DNA of 5,776 nucleotides from JBEEJZ01 sp046046915 (GCA_046046915.1 JBJOIT010000089.1:1-5776); one strand, 5' to 3'; shown: positions 1 to 5,776, counted from the first letter of the stretch. Translations and numbers: made by a program. Notes: a model not told the origin generated them from the sequence alone.

Positions 1-801
1 CCCCCCCTGCCCCGCCCCACCGCCCTTCGCCAAGGGCGCCTTGAACTGCGCTGCCAGCACACTCGCCGACCGCACCAGCAGGGTGGTGTCCACCCCCACG
101 GCCACAAACAGGGCGCCTGCGTCCAGGTACTTCTGGGCCAGTGCTACGTCTGCCGCCAAGATTCCAGGGGCTTTACCTGCTGCACGCACAGTGGCAATGC
201 CATGCAATATGGCTTCCTGAACAACCGGATGAGCGGCCTGGCCCCGGTATCCCATGCTGGCCGACAGGTCTGCCGGACCAAAGAACACGCCATCCACGCC
301 CTCGATGCTGGCGATGGCTTCCAGGTTCTGCATGGCCAAGGTGGTTTCGGTCTGCACCAGCAGGCACATCTCATCATTGGCCTGGTTCACATAGTCGGCG
401 ATCTGATTCCAGCGCGAGGCGCGGGCCAGCGCTGCGCCCATGCCACGGATGCCTTCGGGCGGGTAGCGCGTGGCCTGCACCATCCGTGCGGCCTGCTCAG
501 GGGTGTCCACCATGGGAATCAACAAGGTTTGCGCCCCCACATCCAGGTATTGCTTGACCAGGGCCACATGGGCTTCGGCAGGGCGAACCACGGCTTGTGC
601 CGGGTACGGCGCCAAGGCGCGCAATTGATCCAGCACAGTGCGTGGCGTGTTGGGGCCATGTTCGGCATCCAACAACAACCAGTCAAAACCGCAAGACGCA
701 AGGGCTTCCGCAACACCTGCATCGGCAAAACCGACCCAGAGGCCGATCTGTGCCTGCCCGGCACGCAGCGCGCTCTTGAAATGATTTTGGGGATTTTTCA
801 T
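1..801 (-). CDS. hpaI: 4-hydroxy-2-oxoheptanedioate aldolase HpaI (3' end outside window)
   Basis: Class II, divalent-metal-dependent pyruvate aldolase of the HpcH/HpaI family. It splits 4-hydroxy-2-oxoheptanedioate into pyruvate and succinic semialdehyde, the last step of the homoprotocatechuate pathway, in the cytoplasm. I translated the frame by hand: it starts at ATG 801-799 (MKNPQNHF) and stays open for 267 codons to the window edge. Key residues fall where the family predicts: H48 in the DAEHGPN motif, R73 in VVRP, E152 in QTET, and D178 in FFGPADLS. These match H45, R70, E149 and D175 of E. coli HpaI with a constant shift of three. The E. coli protein is about 262 residues, so only the stop and perhaps a few codons are missing. 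Conserved sequence ends near F253-K254, followed by an unconserved glycine-rich tail. The start overlaps the upstream reductase stop in an ATGA, with only a weak ribosome site, so translational coupling is likely. Confidence 0.95.
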   Translation of the reverse strand, partial: MKNPQNHFKSALRAGQAQIGLWVGFADAGVAEALASCGFDWLLLDAEHGPNTPRTVLDQLRALAPYPAQAVVRPAEAHVALVKQYLDVGAQTLLIPMVDTPEQAARMVQATRYPPEGIRGMGAALARASRWNQIADYVNQANDEMCLLVQTETTLAMQNLEAIASIEGVDGVFFGPADLSASMGYRGQAAHPVVQEAILHGIATVRAAGKAPGILAADVALAQKYLDAGALFVAVGVDTTLLVRSASVLAAQFKAPLAKGGGAGQGG

Positions 802-1820
802 ATTGACTCAGGGTACAAACCTTTGCTGCGGGCCATCAGGCGGGTCAGGCCCAACAGTGCGTCGATGTTGGGGGTGGCCAGGCCCAGGTGCAGGCCAATT
901 TCGCGCACGGCACTCACCAGCGCGTCCAGTTCAATGGGGCGGCCAGCCTCCACGTCTTGCAACATGGAGGTTTTGAAAGAGCCCAGACTGCGGGTGATGG
1001 CATGGCGATCCTCAGGAACCTGATCAATGCCGCAGCCAATGCGCTGACCGATGGCCTGTGCCTCCAGCATCACCGCGCTGCAATAGGCGCGCACCAGGGG
1101 GTCGTCCAGGATACGGTCGCAGGGGGCGCCAGTGATGGCCGACACCGGGTTCATGGTCATGTTGCCCCAAAGCTTGAACCAGATCTCGTTCTGAATCCGC
1201 TCGGCCTGTTTGACCTGGAAGCCAGCCTCCGTCAGCAAAGCTGCCACGGCCTGCACGCGCGGCGTGATGCCGCCTGCGGGCTCTCCGATGATGAGCTGAT
1301 TGTTTTTGATGCGCTCGATGCGGGCAGGATGGGGGCTGCTGGCGCTCACATGCACCACGCAGCCCAGCACATGATGCGTGGGCAACACCGCGGCAATCGC
1401 ACCGCCTGGGTCGACCGTCTCAAGCGTCAGACCCTCGCAGTCCCCCGCCAGGCCATCAAAAAACCACCAGGGCACGCCATTCATGGCCACCAGCACCACA
1501 GTGTGAGGTGCCAGCAAAGGTGCCATTGACTGGGCGACCTGCTGCATGGATGGCCCCTTAACCGACACGATGACCAGGTCTTGCACACCCAGTGCCTGGG
1601 GGTCGTCGCTGGCATGCAGGGTGCTGTGGTGCGACCCGCCCTGGTCGTCACTCCAGACCAGGCCGCTGGAGCGCAGAGCACTCAAGGTCTTGCCCGGCGC
1701 CAGCGCCGAGAGCTGGATGCGACCCGCCGCCAACCGGGTGCCCAGCCAGCCGGCAAACACGCCGCCGATGGCACCCACGCCAACAACCGTCACTTTTGGG
1801 GTAGCAGGAAAAGCGTTCAT
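798..1820 (-). CDS. Ketopantoate reductase (PanE/ApbA) family oxidoreductase
   Basis: Predicted NAD(P)H-dependent 2-oxoacid reductase of 340 residues. The N-terminal Rossmann domain has the dinucleotide motif GVGAIGG at 14-20. VSVKGPSMQQV at 85-95 fits the domain's central region, and N114-G115 fits the family NG motif. The C-terminal helical domain carries K216 in WFKLWGN, N220, N224, S285 and E297 in RPIELDAL, corresponding to the catalytic lysine and the substrate-binding serine and glutamate of PanE. It is longer than E. coli PanE (about 303 residues) and has a NGVPWWFF segment after the NG motif, with methionine where PanE has glutamine before NG. True pantothenate synthesis is therefore doubtful and the substrate is unknown. 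I chose ATG 1820-1818 because the dinucleotide motif follows directly and it overlaps the aldolase stop in an ATGA; the frame stays open further upstream (to 2012), but that stretch is out-of-frame aldolase sequence. Its own stop overlaps the hpaI start in the same way. Confidence 0.85.
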   Translation of the reverse strand: MNAFPATPKVTVVGVGAIGGVFAGWLGTRLAAGRIQLSALAPGKTLSALRSSGLVWSDDQGGSHHSTLHASDDPQALGVQDLVIVSVKGPSMQQVAQSMAPLLAPHTVVLVAMNGVPWWFFDGLAGDCEGLTLETVDPGGAIAAVLPTHHVLGCVVHVSASSPHPARIERIKNNQLIIGEPAGGITPRVQAVAALLTEAGFQVKQAERIQNEIWFKLWGNMTMNPVSAITGAPCDRILDDPLVRAYCSAVMLEAQAIGQRIGCGIDQVPEDRHAITRSLGSFKTSMLQDVEAGRPIELDALVSAVREIGLHLGLATPNIDALLGLTRLMARSKGLYPESI

Positions 1821-2578
1821 GTCCGGTAGCTGGGATCGATGCGATCCATCAGGCGCTGCATGGCAGCAAACGAATCCTCGCCCGCACCAAACTTGGGGTT
1901 GAAGTTGAGGGAGTCTCGCACGCAGGCCTGGAGGGCCTGTTCCGTGATGGGCTGCAGTGGCCCGAGCGCCTGCGAGGCCACCTGCACCTCGCAGGCGCGC
2001 TGCACCAGCCACATGAGGTTGAATGCCTGAGCCAGGGTACGGCCCATGACCACCGGCCCATGATTGCGCAAGAGAAGCACCGGTTTACCACCCGACGACG
2101 CCAGAATGCGCTGACCCTCATCAGCGCGCACCGTGATGCCCTCGAAGGTGTGATAGGCCACCTGGCCATAGAGTTGGGCCGCGTAGAAATTGGTGTACGA
2201 GAGCCCGTCCTGGAGGCAGCACACCGCCATGGTGGGGGTGGTGTGCACATGCATGACGCAATGCGCGTGCGCCAGGGTGGCGTGAATGGCACTGTGAAAG
2301 GTAAAGCCGGCGGGGTTGATGGGCCAGTCGCTGTGCCCGACGATGTTGCCATCCACATCCACCTTGACCAGGTTGGAGGCCGTGACTTCGCTGTAGTGCA
2401 GGCCAAAAGGGTTGATCAAAAAATGACCGTCCTCACCGGGCACCCGAACCGAGATATGGTTGTAGATCAGCTCCTCCCAACGCAGGTGGGCAAAGATGCG
2501 GTAGCAGGCAGCAAGCTGTACACGGGCCTCCCATTCGGGCTCGGAGAAACGTGCAGGGCGTAGAAATGCATGACTCAT
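1817..2578 (-). CDS. Class II aldolase/adducin family protein
   Basis: Zinc-dependent class II aldolase/adducin fold, 253 residues, cytoplasmic. Visible signatures are ELIYNHISVRVP at 36-47, FLINPFGLHYSEV at 53-65, GFTFHSAIH at 91-99, the metal-binding HVH at 110-112 and the third histidine H173 in LLRNHGPVVMG. The position of the catalytic glutamate of fuculose-phosphate aldolase (E73 there, before W-R-F-H) appears to be G91 here. The protein thus resembles the adducin-like branch rather than a true sugar-phosphate aldolase. Family members include aldolases, decarboxylases, epimerases and non-catalytic proteins, so no reaction is assigned. The start ATG 2578-2576 is supported by AAGGAG seven bases upstream. 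It follows hpaH after 27 bases and overlaps the reductase gene by four. It is not part of the classical E. coli hpa set. Confidence 0.87.
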   Translation of the reverse strand: MSHAFLRPARFSEPEWEARVQLAACYRIFAHLRWEELIYNHISVRVPGEDGHFLINPFGLHYSEVTASNLVKVDVDGNIVGHSDWPINPAGFTFHSAIHATLAHAHCVMHVHTTPTMAVCCLQDGLSYTNFYAAQLYGQVAYHTFEGITVRADEGQRILASSGGKPVLLLRNHGPVVMGRTLAQAFNLMWLVQRACEVQVASQALGPLQPITEQALQACVRDSLNFNPKFGAGEDSFAAMQRLMDRIDPSYRT

Positions 2579-2585
2579 TGATGGA

Positions 2586-2591
2586 CTCCTT
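2586..2591 (-). promoter_or_regulatory. Ribosome binding site of the class II aldolase gene
   Basis: AAGGAG on the minus strand, seven bases before ATG 2578-2576. It is a strong Shine-Dalgarno match in the 27-base gap after hpaH and fixes the start of the aldolase gene. The two genes after it have no comparable site and probably depend on this one through coupled translation. Confidence 0.8.
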
Positions 2592-2605
2592 GGTCTTGCG
2601 TGGGT

Positions 2606-3421
2606 TCAGACAAAACGAAAATTCAGGGTACCGAGCTCGCCGTAATCCGCCTCGAACACATCGCCTTTTTGGGCAACCACCGGGCGGGTGAAGGAGCCCG
2701 CCAGCACGATGTGCCCGCTCTGCAGTTTCTCGCCCCATGGGGCCAGCTTGTTCGCCAGCCAGGCAATGCCGATGGCCGGATGCCCTTGCACACCAGCGGC
2801 CAGGCCGGTTTCTTCAACCACCCCGTTCTGGCGCAGGATGGCCCCGCACCAAGGCAGGTTCACGCTGGCGGGGTCCACACGACGCCCCCCCAGCACGATG
2901 CCTGCGTTGGCGGCGTTGTCGCTGATGGTGTCAAACACCTTGCGCATCGCCCGGGTATGCCGATCAAATTGCTCGATGCGGGCGTCGATGATTTCAATGG
3001 CAGGGGTGACGTGGTCCGTGGCCGCCAGCACTTGTTCCATGGTCACGCCCGGCCCCTGCAGCGGCGCTTTCAGAACAAACGCCAGCTCCACCTCGACGCG
3101 CGGCGCAATGAACCGGTCCACAGGGATGTCCAGCACCTCGCCCGAAACGCAGTCGTAGCGCATGTAGTCCAGCAGGGTGCCGTAGTCGGGCTCGGTGATC
3201 TGGCTGCTGATCTGCATGGCGCGGCTGGTCAGGCCGATCTTGTGACCAATGACCTGGGCGCCATCCCGCTGTTGCTGTTGCACCCAGGCACGGTTCACGC
3301 GGTAACCGTCTTCCAGGGTCATGTCTGGAAAACGCTTGCTGAAATGCTCGACCTGCACGCGGCTGATTTGGGACTGCTGCAACTCGGCAGCGAGGGCTTG
3401 GATCTGTTCTTCGCTCAGCAT
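2606..3421 (-). CDS. hpaH: 2-oxo-hept-4-ene-1,7-dioate (OHED) hydratase HpaH
   Basis: Adds water to 2-oxohept-enedioate to give 4-hydroxy-2-oxoheptanedioate, the substrate of HpaI. It is a metal-dependent cytoplasmic hydratase of the fumarylacetoacetate hydrolase/MhpD fold. The 271-residue length matches the family (E. coli HpaH about 267). Conserved blocks are GHKIGLTSRAMQ at 59-70, SSQITEPDYGTLLD at 72-85, PRVEVELAFVL at 107-117, AIEIIDAR near 141-148, and KVFDTISDNAANAG just after. E110, E112 and E143 are the expected metal ligands, shifted four from the E. coli protein. The C-terminus keeps WLANKLAPWG and GSFTRPV. The start ATG 3421 lies three bases after the hpaF stop, with only a weak purine-rich AAGAAAG upstream, so translation is probably coupled to hpaF. 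The usual C-terminal FRFV ending is intact. Confidence 0.96.
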   Translation of the reverse strand: MLSEEQIQALAAELQQSQISRVQVEHFSKRFPDMTLEDGYRVNRAWVQQQQRDGAQVIGHKIGLTSRAMQISSQITEPDYGTLLDYMRYDCVSGEVLDIPVDRFIAPRVEVELAFVLKAPLQGPGVTMEQVLAATDHVTPAIEIIDARIEQFDRHTRAMRKVFDTISDNAANAGIVLGGRRVDPASVNLPWCGAILRQNGVVEETGLAAGVQGHPAIGIAWLANKLAPWGEKLQSGHIVLAGSFTRPVVAQKGDVFEADYGELGTLNFRFV

Positions 3422-3424
3422 GGG

Positions 3425-3871
3425 TCAGGCTTTCTTGAAGAGGGGGTGTAGAGAACTGTTTTTGGCATCGAAGACCTCCTGGCCTTCGTCGATCTGCAGG
3501 GTGATGCCGATGGGCCGCGCCTGAAGCATGGCGGCAAAGTGGCTCTGGGCCGTGGCCTCCAGGGCCCGCCCCACGCTGCCCTGCACCGCCGCGCTGCGGC
3601 CCCGGGCCATGCGCAGGTTGAGGTAGACAAAGGCGTAGTCGCCACCGCGGCCAGACGCGAACCCGGCAGCGCCACCGTCGGCCACCGCGTAGTGCGCCGC
3701 CGGGTAAGCCAGCACACGAACGCCTCCGGGCGGGAACACCGGCGCCCCTGCCTCGTCGCGCTGCGCCAGCATGGTGTCGGCCAGCGCCCGGCACAGCACG
3801 CTCAGGTCCGTGCCGCCCTGGTCGGCTGGCCGGTCGAGGTTGGGGGTGTAAAGAATAACGAGATGAGGCAT
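3425..3871 (-). CDS. hpaF: 5-carboxymethyl-2-hydroxymuconate delta-isomerase HpaF (CHMI)
   Basis: Tautomerase-superfamily enzyme that isomerises 5-carboxymethyl-2-hydroxymuconate before decarboxylation by HpaG (not in this window). The start is MPHLVILY: after removal of Met, proline 1 would be the catalytic base, and MPH is also the start of the E. coli enzyme. Conserved later blocks are GGDYAFVYLNLRMARGRS at 76-93, where an arginine is expected to bind substrate carboxylates, then SHFAAM, and the ending HPLFKK close to the E. coli HALFK. At 148 residues it is about 20 longer than the 126-residue E. coli protein, with the extra length in the N-terminal half before DYAFV. ATG 3871 lies 12 bases after hpaD and has AAGGG nine bases upstream, overlapping the hpaD stop codon. 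Confidence 0.93.
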   Translation of the reverse strand: MPHLVILYTPNLDRPADQGGTDLSVLCRALADTMLAQRDEAGAPVFPPGGVRVLAYPAAHYAVADGGAAGFASGRGGDYAFVYLNLRMARGRSAAVQGSVGRALEATAQSHFAAMLQARPIGITLQIDEGQEVFDAKNSSLHPLFKKA

Positions 3872-3883
3872 GTTGATCAGCCC

Positions 3884-4810
3884 TTAAAGCCGCGTACTCA
3901 CGGCGGTGTAACCCTGGGCCGTCGATGCCCTTGCCGCCGGAACCCGTTGGCCGCTGACAGGGGTTACCGGGAACACTGCATTGAGCTGGCCCGTGCCCGA
4001 GGCGCCGAAGTAAGGCGTGACGATGTCGGCCTTGCCAGCGTATTCGCTCCAACCCAAGGCGCCCAGCATCATGGCCGTGTCATGCATGAAGCCCTCGCCG
4101 TGCCCCTTGGAGGCGTATTCGGGCAACATGTCGCAAAAGTCCTGCCATTGGCCAGAGGTCCACATCTCGATGACGCGGCGGTCCAGGTGCTCCAGAAATG
4201 GGCTCCAGACCTTGAAGGCGTATTCGGGCGCCAGGCCATTTTGGGCAAACCGGTGGCTGAGTGAGCCACTGGCCAGAAAGGCGACCGTGCCGTCGTAGTG
4301 GTCTTCAACGGCCCTGCGCATGGCCCAGCCCAGGCGCGCGCTGTCGTCCAGGTAGTGCACATTGCAAAGCGCCGAGACCGAAATCGCCTTGAAATGCTGA
4401 TCAGCATTCATGTAACGCATGGGCACCAGGGTGCCGTACTCCGGCCCCAGGGTAGTGTTGTGATGGGCCAGGGTTTCGACACCGTGGGCCGTACAGGTTT
4501 GGGCCAGCAAGCGCCCCAGCTCGGGGTTGCCCGGAATGTCAAAAGGCAGGTTGGCAATGAAGTGCGGTAGTTCATTGCTGGTGTACAGACCCTTGAACTG
4601 AGGTGCGCAGTTGATGTGGTAGTTGGCATTGACCAGCCAGTGGGTGTCAAACACCACGATGGTGTCTACGCCCAACTCACGGCAGCGCCGCCCGATTTCC
4701 TGGTGGCCGTCAATCGCGTCCTGCCGAGTGCCCTTGCGCGGGCCATCCAGCTCGCTGAGGTACATGCTGGGCACATGCGTGATCTTTGCGACGAGTGCGA
4801 GTTTGCCCAT
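3884..4810 (-). CDS. hpaD: 3,4-dihydroxyphenylacetate 2,3-dioxygenase HpaD (class III extradiol)
   Basis: Ring-cleaving Fe(II) dioxygenase of the LigB superfamily. It converts homoprotocatechuate and O2 to 5-carboxymethyl-2-hydroxymuconate semialdehyde. It is recognised over its whole length: MGKLALVAKITHVPSMYLSE at 1-20, VFDTHWLVN at 53-61, CAPQFKGLYTSNELPHF at 68-84, EYGTLVPMRYMN at 124-135, ASGSLSHRF at 180-188, LPEYASKGHGEGFMHD at 229-244 and ASGTGQLNAVFP at 270-281. By family comparison H12, H57 and E239 are the probable iron ligands and H186 the acid/base residue. The frame is open up to 4897, but ATG 4810-4808 is preferred because MGKLALxAKITHVPS is the family N-terminus and AAGGAG lies eight bases upstream. 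The 308-residue product exceeds the roughly 283 of E. coli HpaD; a tail of about 25 residues follows the usual AVFP ending. Confidence 0.96.
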   Translation of the reverse strand: MGKLALVAKITHVPSMYLSELDGPRKGTRQDAIDGHQEIGRRCRELGVDTIVVFDTHWLVNANYHINCAPQFKGLYTSNELPHFIANLPFDIPGNPELGRLLAQTCTAHGVETLAHHNTTLGPEYGTLVPMRYMNADQHFKAISVSALCNVHYLDDSARLGWAMRRAVEDHYDGTVAFLASGSLSHRFAQNGLAPEYAFKVWSPFLEHLDRRVIEMWTSGQWQDFCDMLPEYASKGHGEGFMHDTAMMLGALGWSEYAGKADIVTPYFGASGTGQLNAVFPVTPVSGQRVPAARASTAQGYTAVSTRL

Positions 4811-4818
4811 GGTTTTGT

Positions 4819-4824
4819 CTCCTT
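4819..4824 (-). promoter_or_regulatory. Ribosome binding site of hpaD
   Basis: AAGGAG on the minus strand, eight bases before ATG 4810-4808. It decides the hpaD start in favour of 4810 over the in-frame upstream ATGs at 4897 and 4873, neither of which gives the family N-terminus directly. Confidence 0.85.
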
Positions 4825-4841
4825 GTTGTGTCGGCGGTGTA

Positions 4842-4865
4842 CTGGCTAGCGGGTGTAATAGCCAG
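4842..4865 (-). repeat. Inverted repeat 31 bases upstream of hpaD
   Basis: A perfect 7-base inverted repeat, CTGGCTA and TAGCCAG, separated by 10 bases. It lies between the large palindrome and the hpaD ribosome site. It could fold as a leader hairpin in the transcript or be a protein-binding site. The arms are short enough to occur by chance, and no regulator gene is in the window, so the function is open. Confidence 0.45.
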
Positions 4866-4925
4866 CCGGACATTTGGTTGACCGGCGGGCGGCGCATCGG
4901 CAGCCCTGACCCGGCACTGGACGGG

Positions 4926-5017
4926 GCGTGTGGGGTGCACGGCGCAGCGAAATCAAGGAGGAGGAACGGGCACCGCCCGTTCCGGGGGACATTCGCGGAG
5001 CCGTGCTCCCCACACGC
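4926..5017. repeat. 92-base nested imperfect palindrome between hpaE and hpaD
   Basis: Outer arms of 18 bases at 4926-4943 and 5000-5017 are reverse complements at 17 of 18 positions. Moving inward there is a symmetric 3-by-3 mismatch, then a 5-base pair block (4947-4951 with 4992-4996), an asymmetric 11-by-8 unpaired region, and a perfect 9-base central stem (4963-4971 with 4975-4983) with a 3-base loop. The right outer arm can also fold on itself, GGAGC with GCTCC at 4997-5009. No ORF in it resembles a protein I recognise and there is no transposase. It resembles a dispersed palindromic element (REP/BIME or MITE-like) and would form a strong structure in the transcript. I have a weak impression of similar repeats in Comamonadaceae, which I cannot confirm here. 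Confidence 0.7.
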
Positions 5018-5060
5018 ACAACCCCGTAATAGTCACAAAACGAAAAGGCGGTGCACAAAA

Positions 5061-5776
5061 TCAAACACCCCAATGCGGAATGTGATGCGAGCCCATCGAC
5101 ACGGCGATGTTCTTGGGCTCCAGAAAGACCTCGTAGCTCCAGGTACCACCTTCTCGGCCGGTGCCGCTGGCCTTGGTGCCGCCAAAAGGTTGGCGTAAAT
5201 CGCGCACGTTCTGGCTGTTCACAAAGCACATGCCCGCCTCGATGGCGGACGCCACGCGATGCGCCTTGCCGATATTCTCGGTCCAGACGTAGCTGGACAG
5301 CCCGTATTGAATGTCATTGGCCAGGCGTATGGCATCGGCCTCGTCCTCAAAGGGAATCAGGCAGGCCACGGGGCCAAAGATTTCCTCTTGGGCAATGCGC
5401 ATGCGGTTGTCCACGTCGGCAAACACGGTGGGTCGCACGAAGTTGCCGTTTTGCAGATGGGCCGGCAAATCGGGCGTCTCCAAGCCGCCGCAGAGCAGCG
5501 TGGCTCCCTCTTTGGGTCCCATCTCGATGTAGCTGCGCACCTTGGCCAGGTGGCCCTGGCTGATCATCGGGCCGATGATGGTTTTTTCATCGAGAGGGTC
5601 GCCCACGGTGATGCGTTGGGCACGCTCGGCAAATCTGGCCGCGAAGTCGGCGTAGATGCTTTTTTGCACCAGGATGCGGCTGCCGGCGGTGCAGCGCTCG
5701 CCGTTGTTGCTGAAGATCATGAACAGGGCCGCGTCCAGCGCACGGTCCAGGTCGGCATCGGCAAAGATCACAAAGG
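5061..5776 (-). CDS. hpaE: 5-carboxymethyl-2-hydroxymuconate semialdehyde dehydrogenase HpaE (5' end outside window)
   Basis: NAD-dependent aldehyde dehydrogenase that oxidises the HpaD ring-cleavage product CHMS to 5-carboxymethyl-2-hydroxymuconate. The window holds the last 237 residues, about half of the usual roughly 488. The frame is open to the right edge, reading FVIFADADLDRAL at the break, so the GTG at 5771 is an internal valine and not a start. The catalytic cysteine is in SNNGERCTAGSR, the cofactor-contact motif EEIFGPV is present, and YGLSSYVWTE, CFVNSQNVRDLRQPFGGTKASG and the C-terminal VSMGSHHIPHWGV match the family. The glutamate motif ELGG lies outside. The stop is TGA at 5063-5061. 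It is first of the genes seen here, and hpaG and regulatory genes may lie further upstream. Confidence 0.95.
   Translation of the reverse strand, partial: FVIFADADLDRALDAALFMIFSNNGERCTAGSRILVQKSIYADFAARFAERAQRITVGDPLDEKTIIGPMISQGHLAKVRSYIEMGPKEGATLLCGGLETPDLPAHLQNGNFVRPTVFADVDNRMRIAQEEIFGPVACLIPFEDEADAIRLANDIQYGLSSYVWTENIGKAHRVASAIEAGMCFVNSQNVRDLRQPFGGTKASGTGREGGTWSYEVFLEPKNIAVSMGSHHIPHWGV

Larger units (their letters stand above)
4811..5060. other. 250-base gap between hpaE and hpaD
   Basis: This is the only loose junction in an otherwise tightly packed operon. From right to left it holds about 43 bases of plain sequence after the hpaE stop, the 92-base palindrome (5017-4926), about 60 unremarkable GC-rich bases, the 24-base inverted repeat (4865-4842) and the hpaD ribosome site. 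The open frames that cross it on both strands resemble no protein I recognise. No good -35/-10 pair is visible. Confidence 0.8.

Noticed and set aside
202..1023. Plus-strand open frame of 273 codons across hpaI and the end of the reductase gene
   Set aside because: No recognisable protein features. It covers two well-supported minus-strand genes and is a GC-rich shadow frame.
1821..2012. Longer N-terminus for the reductase (start at 2012)
   Set aside because: The extra 64 residues are out-of-frame sequence of the aldolase gene without similarity to the family. The Rossmann motif begins just after the ATG at 1820.
2600..3451. Long plus-strand open frame (283 codons) antisense to hpaH
   Set aside because: It mirrors hpaH almost exactly, has no recognisable domain, and is the usual result of high GC content in the third codon position. 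hpaH is strongly supported by homology.
2994..4052. Minus-strand open frame of 352 codons overlapping hpaH, hpaF and hpaD
   Set aside because: Out of frame with three confidently identified genes; its sequence is arginine-, proline- and glycine-rich, without domain motifs.
4842..4900. Promoter for hpaD with TATTAC as the -10 box
   Set aside because: The sequence 17 bases upstream of TATTAC is GGTCAA, a poor match to TTGACA, so the pair is not convincing.
4963..4983. Rho-independent terminator after hpaE
   Set aside because: The 9-base GC-rich stem is terminator-like, but in the direction of transcription it is followed by TCCTCCTTGATTTC rather than a T run, and the next genes clearly belong to the same pathway.
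4623..5198. Plus-strand open frame crossing the hpaE-hpaD gap
   Set aside because: It runs antisense through both genes and the palindrome and shows no protein motif. The AAGGAGGA inside the palindrome looks like a ribosome site but has no suitable start after it.

Overview
The window is a GC-rich stretch of bacterial chromosome in which every recognisable gene lies on the minus strand, so transcription runs from the right edge to the left edge. It holds most of a homoprotocatechuate (3,4-dihydroxyphenylacetate) meta-cleavage operon, the lower pathway for 4-hydroxyphenylacetate and related aromatic compounds. The strong GC bias at third codon positions and the protein sequences suggest a betaproteobacterium, probably Burkholderiales and perhaps Comamonadaceae. 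The assignment to order and family is an inference from memory of similar proteins.

Layout in transcription order: the C-terminal half of hpaE (CHMS dehydrogenase, 5776-5061, cut by the right edge); a 250-base gap with a 92-base imperfect palindrome and a smaller hairpin; hpaD (ring-cleavage dioxygenase, 4810-3884); hpaF (CHM isomerase, 3871-3425); hpaH (OHED hydratase, 3421-2606); a class II aldolase/adducin-family gene (2578-1817); a ketopantoate-reductase-family gene (1820-798); and hpaI (HHED aldolase, 801-1, last codons outside the window). Apart from the 250-base gap, spacing is very tight: 12, 3 and 27 bases, then two 4-base ATGA overlaps.

The core genes form a nearly continuous route. 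HpaD opens the ring of homoprotocatechuate to 5-carboxymethyl-2-hydroxymuconate semialdehyde (CHMS), HpaE oxidises the aldehyde, HpaF isomerises the product, HpaH hydrates the later dienoate, and HpaI cleaves the result to pyruvate and succinic semialdehyde. The decarboxylase HpaG, which acts between HpaF and HpaH, is not in the window and may lie upstream of hpaE.

The least expected parts are the two extra enzyme genes wedged between hpaH and hpaI, which have no step in the textbook pathway yet are translationally coupled to hpaI, and the large palindrome in the one loose junction of the operon. I saw no RNA gene, CRISPR array, transposase or convincing promoter.
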